A program made the translations under genes and the position numbers. Below the pieces are notes generated by a model, which did not search any database, was not told where the DNA came from, and saw only the letters and a list, made by a program, of their open reading frames with translations. A stretch of 64,000 nt of DNA from Gnetum montanum (Eukaryota > Streptophyta > Gnetopsida > Gnetales > Gnetaceae): assembly GCA_015680685.1 (NCBI GenBank), contig MNCI01002923.1:371457-435456 (forward strand), written 5' to 3'. Of the stretch, positions 11,301 through 21,984 are shown piece after piece (the first letter of the stretch is position 1; each line of letters begins with the position of its first letter).

Positions 11301-12900
11301 TTGTCGAGGCTTACATGACATAATGTAGGTCAAACTCCACTGTTATTGCTTTCCACTGTGCCATGTGGCTACTTTCATAGATATTTGTCATTATGGCTCA
11401 AAGTATGTTATTTTTGCAAATGATGTTAACTTGACTATAGAAGAGGTAATGCCTCCACTTCTTTAGTGAGAAGACTAGGGTGAGGTAATGCTTTTCCACA
11501 TCATTATATTTTGCCTCTTGGGCTACTAATGTGTGGCTCAAGTAATAAACTGGGACCTCTACACCATCATCTTGGTTTTAGCAAAGCAAAGAAGTGTTGG
11601 ATGTGTCAAAACTGGCAAGGTAGATGTAAAAAGGCTTATCTCCTTGCGAAGGGTAAACCATAGGTAATTGTGCCAGCTCTTGCTTAAGGTTGTCAAGTGC
11701 TTGTTGGCACTAAGTTTTCCAGTCAATGTTGCATTGGTTGTAGCTTCTTGGTTAACCAAGTGATAAATCTGCATATGAATTTTAACCTACCTTGCAACCC
11801 TCATAGCTTCTTAAGGTTGTCCAATAGTGCTAAGTTGGCTATGACCTTAACCTTGTTGGGGTCTATTCATATTCCTACTTCAAATACTACAAAGCCAACC
11901 ATCCATCCCATTCTAATGCCAAAAACACATTTCTTGGGATTTAACCTAAGCTTGTGTTTTAGGCAACATTTAAGCACTAAGTCTAGATCATTTGCATGGT
12001 TGTGGGCCAGTTTGGACTAAACGGAAATATCATCAATGTAGTTGTTGAGCAAACTTAGCATGTAATCACTGAAGATATATGTCATCATGCGTTGATACGT
12101 TGCTCCTATATTCTTGAGTCCAAAAGGCATCATGGTGTAGCAAAATGTACCCTAGGGGATCATGAAGGTTGTACTAAGTTGGTGCTCAGGGTTGATCCTA
12201 ATCTAGTTGTAGCCTGAGAACCCATCCATGAAGGACAACAAGGCATGTCTAGCCATGGTATTGATTAGTTGATTGATACTGGGCAACGAGAAGTTGTTTT
12301 TAATGGTTGCCTTATTTAAGTCCAGGAAGTCTATGAAAATGCATATACTTCTATTTTTCATAGGCACAACTTCAATGTTGGAGATCCAATCTACATAGTC
12401 AATGGCCTGGATGAAACCAGCTTTGTAAAGCTTGGNGTCTACATAGTCAATGGCCTGGATGAAACCAGCTTTGTAAAGCTTGGTGATTTCATCATGGACT
12501 ACCAACACCACCTAAGGTTAGACCTTGTGCACTTTTTGCTTAACTGATTTGATGCAAGGATTAAGAATGATGTTGTGTTGGACTAGCCAGGGATCTAGGC
12601 CTAGCATGTTCTCATATGACCATGCAAACACTTTGATGTTATCATTAAGAACTTTAGCGATGTCTAGAGCATATTGGGGTTCCAACAAGGAGCTTAGTTT
12701 TAGCGGTCTTGCCTCACCATTGTGCACTACCATAAGGATCTCGATAAGGAGATCCTCTATGGCATCCCTTGTCTCTAGATCAAGAGACTTAAGTAGATGG
12801 TCGAGCTAGTCTAGTGGTGCTCCTACAGATGCTGTGTACTCATTGTAGGTTGTGGGCTCGAGGTCTAGGCAATAAGGGCCAATGCATTGCTTAATGTTAC
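11301..12900 (-). pseudogene. Tat-1 reverse transcriptase and first RNase H, broken
   Basis: In element order: a lead block GLDPWLVQHNIILNP (12,550-12,600); the finger/palm start KLYKAGFIQAIDYVDW followed by RSICIFIDFLDLNKA and LLSFMDGFSGYN (12,203-12,480); the catalytic YIDD box, intact, at 12029-12040; LRLNPKK-like thumb sequence near 11,945; and a first RNase H about 11,340-11,700. Copying of element RNA into DNA is the family role. Stops are scattered. A single unknown base (12,436) with a 45-base repeated flank duplicates part of the frame and is probably an assembly join. Confidence 0.87.
12391..12482. repeat. 45-base direct duplication around one N
   Basis: The sequence beginning ctacatagtcaatggcc and ending gtaaagcttgg occurs at 12391-12435 and again, identical, at 12438-12482, separated by n (12436) and one base. 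Tat-2 has a single copy at the same place (28,637-28,681). Exact identity in otherwise strongly diverged sequence indicates overlapping contig ends and not a biological repeat. Confidence 0.85.
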
Positions 12901-14881
12901 CATGAGGCCCCATGAGGACCAACAATGAAAAGATCTGCACCTACATGGTCATGTCATGTTCCTCCAAAAGTAAACTAGAAAACATCAAGTGGCACCTATT
13001 TGACCCAGTTATTATGCACAAATGAAAGAAAGCAATTAAGTAAAAATTTACCTAAGTATGTGCATAACTAGCAATGAGAGGTGAATGTCTTGGTGCCATT
13101 TTTAGTTCTTAGCAGACCATAGGTATGTCAAACGTGCCATTCTATGGAGGGTTGGCTATGCTCAAGAGTGAAATTGACTAGTGCATTGGTAGGGCAATGA
13201 AAAATTGTAGTTGCAAGCTAAGTATGGCTAACTACACTCTCCATTGAGCGTTTGGTGTGGAGCATAGTCCTAGGCTGGTGGATCATTAAATAATCCCAAA
13301 GGGTATATAGGCACATTTTTACCAAGGTAAGTTGTCATTTTCTTTCTTTTGACCATGACATCTAGAGTGTAGTCTTGCCATTGGTGTTGCAATGTTGCTA
13401 ATGGACAGCATAATTGAGGAAAAGATAATGCACCAAAGTGGATGCCTTCACCCAAGGTTGGCAAATGTTGCTAAGGGAGAGAGAGTGCTGGGCCAATTGC
13501 CACAGGTGCATGTGAAGGAGAGGAGGCCATCAGCATCAACCAAGTAGGTTGACTACACTCTTCCCCTTTTACTTCAATTTTTCATTTGTTTTTTTCTTTG
13601 TGAGGGTTTTGGACATTTCAGGAAGTATAGCTTTACATGTCCTACCATAGGTCTCTATCACAACAATGATGGTCATAGTTGTCCATCATTTTTTGCATGA
13701 TGATGGGGAGGACATGATGGTAGAGAGGGTTTCTATCTTTTTTTTCTATGATGGGGAGGGTTTGAGAGCGTAGCCCTGTGTGCCACCCTGCACGCCCTAC
13801 CATGGCAATGACTATTGAGGCAAGGAGGATAGCTTCTATCCTTACTTAGGCTTCGTGTACCATTTAGGCTATGATGGCATGGGGAAGGAGGATAGTCTCT
13901 TGCATGACTACATTTTTTATTGTTTGTTTTTTGGTCCTTTGGAGTTGCATGGGGGCTGGGCTGCATGTAGAGTTTATGGTGTGCATGGGTTTTTGAGGAC
14001 TATAGGGCTTTGGGCCTTATGCCATCGTGCATTTCTGTAGCATAGTCGTAGGGAGCAATGACCACCATCACCTCTTTTTTTGCTTTTTTGTGCAGGGTTT
14101 GGGCTCTATGGTTGGGGTTTAGGTCACGGCTGCCATTGCGCACCACATTGTTGCTTCCCCCATTTCCTTTTTTTGTTTAAAAGAAAAATTTTCATGGGTG
14201 CACTACAGTATAGTCATAGAAGCTATGGCTATCACTATGCACCACAGTGTAGCATGGCCGCGATTGATGCCAAGGCATGTGTTGCTATTGTTTTAGGGTA
14301 GCAACAGAGGTGTGGCCTACCACAATGGGGATAAGGTGAAGCTCAGTTGGACCTGGCACCATGGGGAGACTACACTCTCCATGACCATGGGACTTCACTA
14401 AGTTTGTGCTAGGATGTCCACCTTGCCAAGTCTTTACCAAAATGTGTGTACCAAAATGTCTATGTTTTTTGGGACTACGCTCTCGATTGAGGTAGCCTAG
14501 AGATAGTTAAAATTTTACAATTTTTGGACTTATCTCTTCACTGAGATAGTCTAGAGTTAGTAAAAATTTTACAATTTTTCAAACTACGCTCTCCATTGAG
14601 GGAGAGTAGTCAAAAGCTAGAAAAAATTTGCTAAAATTTTCTTAACTATGCATGATGTTAAACTTGCAAAATGTAGCACTAAGCCTATGAAAACATGTTA
14701 TACCTTAGTGAGCGCTAGGCACATCAAAAACATTAAGTGACGTTCTTCACCCAAGGGGCCCCAACATGTATCACTAAAATTGCATTTCTACTAATTTATG
14801 TTAATAATTTATAATGCATATATCAAAATTTTTCCTCTATGTATGTATACTAACACTTTGCTTGTTGCTTATTAATTACAG
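12901..14881. other. Tat-1 spacer between RT and the antisense gene: hairpin arms and internal TATA-like box
   Basis: This stretch has no element gene. It contains the same paired arms as the LTR U3 (13,210-13,275; 14,470-14,610), a plus-strand TATA-like box gggtatataggcacattt (13301 onward), and pyrimidine-rich stretches. It is collinear with 29,160-30,430 of Tat-2, including the box (gggatataaaagcacattt there) and the catttctttttt...ttaaaa block (14,157; 30,379). It therefore belongs to the family and is not a private insertion. Small open frames at 13,733-14,301 lie on both strands and have no recognisable product. Confidence 0.6.
13301..13318 (+). promoter_or_regulatory. Possible internal plus-strand promoter (TATA-like box)
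   Basis: gggtatataggcacattt lies 1.6 kb upstream of the plus-strand gene-like region and just downstream of paired hairpin arms. This is the same arrangement as U3 arms plus TATA in the LTRs. Tat-2 preserves it at 29,588-29,606. The function is inferred from layout only. Confidence 0.35.
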
Positions 14882-17800
14882 GGTGCTGCTGAAGCCTATT
14901 TTGATTATGGTTTAGCTCATAGGCATCCTATGTTGCATGAGTGAACTTGTTCCTAACATGCCTATGCCAAATATGCGAGTGGACCATTAGATGGCGTGCT
15001 TCCGAACAAGGGCTCGAGAGTTCCTAGAATACCTACTGTAGTAGTTCAGTGTGATCATGTAGTCACACTTGGTAGTCAAGGTTGCTAATGCCATCACTAA
15101 GACGTTGCTACACGAGGCTAACCATGGCATCCTAAAGTTCATCTTGGATGAGCCTACCGATGATGTTGATGGGGTAAGAGGCTTAGGTAGAGGCCCCAAG
15201 AGTGCTTATCAGTTATCTAGAGTATGGCGCATGATAGGATTTACTTGTTATAATAAGAGCAACATCCTTTTTATTACATAGTGGTTGCATACCCTATTCC
15301 AGAACCTACCTAGAACTACCTACTACATTTGAGGATAAGTGCTTCTATTGCTCTCGCAATATCCTATGCTATTTGCCCATATGAAGTTGCTAACGGTTCT
15401 ATGGTCAATGCCAAGTTTAGAGTTGATGGAAATGGCTTTCATGATGATGTGAGTACTCTAGCCCTAACTTGTATTGCCTTAGAGGTGTTCTTGTCTAGCA
15501 CAAATGTTCAAGCAGTCGTGCTTGAGCAAGTGGGGCACGATTTAGAGGCTTACATCTCTCAGTACTCGAATGCATACATGTGATGCAGGACCAATGGCTA
15601 GTTGGATGAGGAGTGGGCTACTAGTGAAATTAACACCAAAGAGGTGTTTGTAGCACCACCCCCATCTAACACTTTGTTTCTACCATGTATATACCTATGT
15701 TTTGGATCATGTGGTTACTCGTGTATGCCTTTTAATTTTCCTCATTTTCATGATGCTAATATTGTTTTGTTGTGTGTTGCAGTGGTGGTTACCTCATCTG
15801 AGGTGATGGTGATCATCATGAGTCACACAGAGGCCACCCTGATCATGAAATATGGCAATGTGAAGGGTGCACAATACTAGTTGTGCCACAAAGCACCAAA
15901 TACACTAATGGCTCGACTCATGCATGTTGGGTTAATGGAACTATTCTTGGCTCTTAGCCCAAATATCTCAGTGGCCAAAATGGTAACCATCATCAACTCC
16001 TTTAGCAACAATGTCAGGTAGTTTGTCACCCAAGTGTGCAGTGTGACAGTAATGCTAGACCTCAGTGAGGCCTTCTTCATCAATCTCTTTGGCATCCCTA
16101 CTAATGGCCCAACAATTATCAATAAGGTCAATAGGGAGGTGGACTATAAAGAAGAGATCGAAGACTGGTTAGAAACCACTCAATCTCACAAGGGCATACC
16201 AATCAAAGACATACTAGTGCCTAAGGTGTGGGAGCTCTACCCTCTATTTCGTGCTCATTCCTTTCCAAAGCTACTTTTCCAAAGAAAGATCCTAGGGGTA
16301 GAATAGGCATGAGTAATGAAGGAGGTGCTATTAAAGGTTACAAGGTTTAACTAGGCTATGTACATAGCCACCAGCATACATGTGAAGATTTCTAGGTTGT
16401 AATTCAACCTCTAGGTGAGATCTCACGTTCATTTCACATTCTTTGTAGGATACCTACGAAGGTTCACAGAGCTTTTGGTTGTGCAAGATGATGGACAATG
16501 GGTAGTGTAGGACCATGAGCAACTATCCAAGCCATGAATCAAGCATATTTTCTTGACCACATGCACATAGGACCCCTTACATGGCATTGATGAGTTGTTA
16601 TCAGTAATGACCAAGGATCCCATGGAGCACTCACATTACTCATGCAATAGTGCAGGTGAGGATCCTCCAATTAGCACTGAAGACATGAGCAAGGCAAATT
16701 GCTACATAGTAGAGATGATGGTACCATCTAAGGCCAAGATAAAGAGGTCATGTCCTCAAGAGAAAGTGGTTCCTGAGGTTAATAAGCCAAGAAAAAAAAG
16801 GATCCACATCAAGCTACAAAGCTTGCATGCAAATGTTATAGGTATGTGTAGTTTCTTAGATGCCTTAGTTGCATGCATGTATGGATTTTTATTTTTATTT
16901 TTTTCTATTGCACTATAATATTAATTAGCTAATGGTGTGCTATGCATACTAATATGTTATATGTGTTAATTGTAGGAAAAGAAGAGAACGCTTCAAGAAC
17001 AATAGTTGAGGCAGTAGTGGAGGAAGCACCTTCTCAAGCTAAGGAGAAGGAGGCTCATGGAGAAGACCCTCATGAGGTGGTAGAGGCCCTTTAGTAGTTG
17101 GGGGAATAAGAGTTGATTCACCCCAATGGGGGTGATTTTGGTAGTTTGTTCAATGGTACACAGCTAGGTGAACCCCCTACACTCACACCTGAGGTCTTGC
17201 TAGGTAATCAACTTGTACTACCATCTATCTTCCCTTGTTTTCTCTAGTATCTTTAGCTATTAGGCCATATGCTAATTGCATCAGTGTATTACAACATCAG
17301 ATATTCCCACTAGTGCTCCCACATCTACCTACTTCATGGAGCCATGGGTAGATATGCTAGATAAATTCACCTTCATGGAAGGCATCATTAAGGACATGGT
17401 GAACCACTTGCAACAAGCAGACCCTAAGCTCAATATGTGTGCAATGTTGTTTTCTTTATGCTATCTTGCTCATTGCTCAAATTCTTGGATGCTAATATAT
17501 GTGCAATACCTACATGTCCTAAGCTACAGTGGGACCCAAGCAAGGTGCCCAAGGTGGACACCCTCCTCAACCTTCCTCCTAAAGTTGATCAGGTGCCTTT
17601 TCACATGTATGAGATATCAAACAAGTGCATGCTTTCTTGTGCAAAGGCATTTTGGATCTATAGGTGTTTGAATAGCACTTTTGGAAATGCATGCACGAAC
17701 TTTAGAAGAGCGTAACTAGCCAAGATAAGAAGATCAAGGATCTTCAATCTAGATATGACTTCATAGTAGCTATATTGCAGGGAGATGGCACCTAGTGTAC

Positions 17801-18540
17801 CTCTAAGATTGAGTATGTCAGACATTGCATAACTCTCAAACGTAAGAATGAGGACACATGGGAGCTAATCGATCAACAACTCTAGATGGACTTACTCGTC
17901 CAAAAGAACCAGGATTAAAAGAATTATAGCACCAAGGTTTATTGATGGAGGCAGATGCAAAAGAACCACAAGTATCAGTACAAGTGAGAGTGCAACGCAT
18001 ACCTATGATGGTATAAGGAGGAGTCTATTGAATGCCACCACCTCGAGATATTTCTTGAGGCAACTAGTAGGAAGCAAGAATATGATTTTTTCACATAGAG
18101 TATGGTCATGAGTGACTCTCCTATAAGGGAGATCATCACCCCCTCTGGAGAGACCTCCTCTACTACATTTTTTATGAAGCCACCTGCATGGACCACCATG
18201 GACAAAGGCAAGACCCTTGCAAGTATTAAATTTGGCAAGGAGGACTAGACACAACTTTCTAAAGCTAAGATCCTTTGCCACTTGGATGCTAGCCTTGGAA
18301 AGCTACCTCCAGAACTCACCAATGTAGGACCCTCTTAGGAAATTTGGTTTTTATTCTTTTCATGTTTTAAGTTAGCTCATATAGTGCATGTTTTCTTACT
18401 AATTGCAAATATATGTTAATGGTTGTGAGAGGTACCAGGCAATGCTACAAGACCCAGTGACGTGGTGGAGGAAGAAGAACTTTCACCCCCACCTAGTGCC
18501 ACTAGTTAAGCATGACCAGATGTACCTTCCATTGGGCTTT
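14882..18540 (+). pseudogene. Intron-bearing gene-like region, antisense to Tat-1; product unknown
   Basis: I do not recognise the product. Plus-strand coding blocks separated by intron-like sequence: 14,882-15,172 (after tattaattacag; AAEAYFDYGLAHRHP, then a frame change and LLHEANHGILKFILDEP); 15,329-15,583; about 15,880-16,841, including LSEAFFINLFGIPTNGP and a Lys/Arg-rich end near 16,790; 16,976-17,203, acidic and Glu-rich; about 17,300-17,430; 17,505-18,340, ending in a Gln/Lys-rich probable coiled coil; and perhaps 18,403-18,525. The best intron is 16,842-16,975: GT start, tactaat branch-like motif at 16,946, AG end, frame kept across it. Stops are mostly TAG/TGA/TAA where Gln, Arg or Trp codons are expected. 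It lies between protease and RT, on the strand opposite to the element genes. It could be a captured host or transposon gene, or an extra antisense ORF of the kind reported in some plant Ty3/gypsy elements. Confidence 0.55.
16842..16975 (+). other. Probable spliceosomal intron in the antisense gene
   Basis: 134 bases, starting gtatgtgtag and ending ttaattgtag, T-rich, with tactaat 28 bases before the acceptor. Joining the flanks keeps one reading frame: LHANVIG upstream, KEENASRTIVEAVVEEAP downstream. Confidence 0.6.
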
Positions 18541-19424
18541 TTGCTGCATTTTTGCTATCTAATGCTATTCATGCAATGTATTGCTATATATATTACATTA
18601 GATGATTGTTTAATATGTGTAAACTTTTATCCCTATGTGACGATTTTATTGCATTTTCTATGAGGTTTACGAGTTTGGGCCATTTTGAACCATAGTGATA
18701 CTAGGCCATTACAAGCCATAGTGAGTCTATTGTTAATTTAAAGACTTGATAGGCCCCATGCTAGTTTAAGCCCATAGCGGGAGAAATTATGCTAATTTTT
18801 GGCCATTTTAGGCCATGTGTTGCCAGTTTAAGGCCATAGCAAGCTAAGGCAATAGTTTAAGGTCATTCCCAGCCACAACAAGGGGGTTTAAAGTGATAGT
18901 TTATGACCATTTCAAGCTAGAGTGATAGTTTCAGGCCATTACAGGTCATGGCACTAGTTTAAGCCCATTCCAAGTCACGACGATGGAGATCAAGATTGAT
19001 AGTTTAAGGTCATTCCAAGCTCCAACATTACTAGTTTAAGGCCTTAGAAATCCATGGATTGCTAGTTTAAGGTCATTCCAAGCCACCACATTGCCAGTTT
19101 AAGGACATAGCAGGCCACGTATTACTATCTCTCTTTTTGTAATTTTTTCTTTTATGGCGTTTTATGCATTTTGATGTTTTTAAAGTGATAACTACAGAAG
19201 TGTAAACTAATAAGCAAATGCATGAACAAAGCATATGAATGTGAGAATCAAGCAAATAAATGTGTAATCTAAGCAATTAACTAAATGCAAATAACATGTT
19301 ACTATGCTAACCTAATGTGATACAAATGCAATAGAAGTAGAGAGTAGGGTACAAGGCATGCAAAAGCGAATAGTGGACAGGCACCTAGCATGTTCTGGAC
19401 TAAGGGGATACATTAATAGCATAG
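18541..19424. repeat. Tat-1 spacer tandem repeat (agtttaaggccat unit) and AT-rich tail
   Basis: Between 18,680 and 19,140 about twelve irregular units carry (c/a)tagtttaaggccatagcaggcc and variants. They resemble the repeat beyond the integrase end (8,880-9,425) in the same orientation. The remaining bases up to 19,424 are AT-rich and hold no recognisable gene. Confidence 0.7.
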
Positions 19425-20130
19425 TTGCTTCCTAATCTAATGTGGGTTAGGAGGCATGTAGGGCCTAGATTGTACTATCCGGTATTCTCCTTGACCTTCA
19501 CTACATTAAAGGGTAACTCTGCCCAAAGGGCATCCTCCAAGAGGTTTTTGGCTTCCACTACTCCTTTGAGTATCTCAACCTCACGCATTTCATTGTCTAC
19601 CACAGGTGCATCATCAAGAAATTCAACCTTTGACCCTTGCTCCATATCTACATTGTTGATCACTAGAGGAGTGGCATTATTAGCATGGATGATAACTTCA
19701 CTACCTTTGTACAATATAGGGATTTCCTAATGAATCAAAAAAGAGATGACTCATAACTAGGCTAGCCAAGGCCTACCTAATATCAAGTTAAAGCCTAGAA
19801 TCTCCTCTATGATGATAAATTTGGTAGTGATGGGGAATTGCTCCCCTGCTATGAAAGTTATGGTGACTATGCCCTTGACAATGACATGTGATCCATTGAA
19901 GGTTTTTAGACACGTGGTTTTTGTTGGCTTGACCTGGTTTGTGAGGTCAAGCTTGTTGATGACAATGTATAGAATTACATTTGTTTCTGCTCCATCATCA
20001 ACATGCACTCTCCAAATCTTGCACTGCCCAAAACATATGGTGATGAACATGGGGGCTATTATGACATCACCCTTCTCAGGGTTGACCTTAATTGCTTCAT
20101 TGTGAAATGTTGGGGATGTGAAACTCAATT
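19425..20130 (-). pseudogene. Tat-1 protease region, broken
   Basis: This is the retroviral-type aspartic protease that cleaves the element polyprotein. The minus frame 19,757-20,128 reads through KIWRVHVDDGAETNVI (the catalytic box, D-D-G-A in this copy, about 19,970-20,020) to FNLILGRPWLA (about 19,760-19,795), the usual C-terminal ILGRPW signature. A second frame, 19,475-19,714, continues the polyprotein linker. It lies between gag and the spacer. The Tat-2 equivalent at 34,183-34,610 is collinear. Confidence 0.85.
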
Positions 20131-21979
20131 CCTATAGTGTAGGGGGTAACATCACTATGTGGATGGACTTCTCATCTATACAGATGTCCTCTGTGACAAG
20201 AATGGAGGTCAACATCTGCACTAGTTCTCCCCAGTGGGAAGTTGAGGTCATTATTAGGTCATACAAGCTTAGTGTTGTATTTTTTTGCTTAAGCATGTAC
20301 TTGACTTAGGCTAATGCATCCACGAAGTCTTTGCCATTAGCCATTTTTTTGTTGGCTTTGACTTCCTTCATGCATCCTAAGAGATGGATTTCTCATCGAG
20401 GTGACTTTGGCTTTGTTGGCTTGGCCTACATAGGGGCCTCAGTGCTTCGTTGCGATTTGCTAATTGTGGCCTTCTTAGTTGTTTTGGCCATAGGGATTGT
20501 AGATATAGGGACCAACTTTGAAAAATCAAGCACTCTTTGGTCTTGATGTTGCCTAATCATTCTATCTGCCAGATACTCATTGGGTCTTCCAATATGCCAC
20601 CTAGAGGGTCTACTAATGTTGCCAACAGGACTAGCCCTCAAACGAGAAGGGACCGATGCATTAGCTATCACTGGGCTTTGGACAGGTGAAGGATAAACAT
20701 GTTGTCATACCCTGACAACAAAGGGTGGTGGAATTGTTGTTGTTGCAACATGTTGTGGGGCCCTAACCACAAAGGGTGTTGTGGATGCTTGAGATGGAAC
20801 TATGACAATAAAAGGGGACCTCAAACCTATAGAGAATGAGGGGACATAGCATTTATGATCATGAATGGTCATTGCACCAATTTCGAGTTGTCATTAATGC
20901 TAATAGAATTTATGAAATAGTTGGAAATGTCCACATTTATAGGGTCCTTGTATACCCTCATGGATCATTTCTACACCCTGACTAGGTTTGTAGCGTCGAG
21001 GAAAAGCTCACCTCTATTGATCATCTTTTGCAAATCATCTTGCAAGGATAGGTAGAAGTCGGTGCTATTATTGAACAACTAGTGCTAATGGCAAAACCAA
21101 TCTAGCCTAAAATGTTTTGGGACCAAGGGCTCATTTGGCACTACCAAAGAGGGGTTTTGAGCAACTTGTAGTACCTATCATGCCTTTTATGAGCATCCTT
21201 AGGCATTTTCTTATATTAGATGCACCCAGCTTTAAACAATTGTTCTAGCAGCTTTGAGGGCTTCAATGGCAATAGGGTGTACTTAGAGCAATCCTTGTGT
21301 GTGAAGTTAGGCCTTTAACCAACTTACGTCATGGCCACTGTAGATGGAGGTGGGTTGGTTACCTTAGTGCTAGGGTTGGTAGCTTTGTTGTTGGCTGGAG
21401 CTTTGGGTGGCTTAGCCATTGGCCCCTGGTTGGTTACTTTAGCCTCATTGTCTATCGCTGCCACCATTTTGCTTTCCCTTGTCCCTATCTCTCCTCACAT
21501 GTTGGTTCTTGTAGGCCATGTAGGCTAGGTCCTTACTAGCTTCTACCATTTCCTCTATGCTCTTGGTTTGGGCAAAGGCTTGGCGTAGGGATTACGACCC
21601 TAAGTAGTATAAATTCAACTTTATGAAATCATTAACTATGCCATAAAAATAGTTAAGAGATGTGCCTTAGCTATGGACTCTCGTATTTCATTTAATGAGG
21701 CACTCCAACATTGGATGAATTTTTACATAGGCTCTAGGTGGCCCTACTTGACCTACATTAGCTAGACCAAGGTTGCTTCTAGCTTCAAGTTGTACTTGAA
21801 GTGTCTCACAAACTAGCTAAAGAGGTCTTCCAAAGAGGAGATAGAGCCTCTGGGTAGTGCATGATACCAATCTAATTCTTTGTCAATCAATGACATAGAA
21901 AACACAAGTATAATGGCATGTGGCTAGGCTTGCAATAGCAAACACTCCAACCTAAACATGACCAGATGCACATTGGGGT
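20131..21979 (-). pseudogene. Tat-1 gag, 3' part (interrupted by Tat-2)
   Basis: This is the structural protein of the virus-like particle. The minus-strand reading includes GHLEPM*KFIQCWSASLNEI and LLTIFMA (21,630-21,745), the typical gag helix region. Downstream come a low-complexity linker and blocks around 20,950-21,050 and 20,426-20,671, collinear with Tat-2 34,611-36,500. The reading breaks at 21,984 at the ggggtccctc target site and resumes at 39,755. It is full of stops. Confidence 0.8.
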
Positions 21980-21984
21980 CCCTC

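Noticed and set aside
12525-12809. A 94-residue plus-strand frame
   Set aside because: It is opposite the Tat-1 RT lead block, which is recognisable on the minus strand and conserved in Tat-2.
21297-21539. An 80-residue plus-strand frame rich in Trp and Gly
   Set aside because: It overlaps the Tat-1 gag-PR linker on the minus strand, and the Tat-2 copy at 35,786-36,052 shows a different plus-strand sequence.
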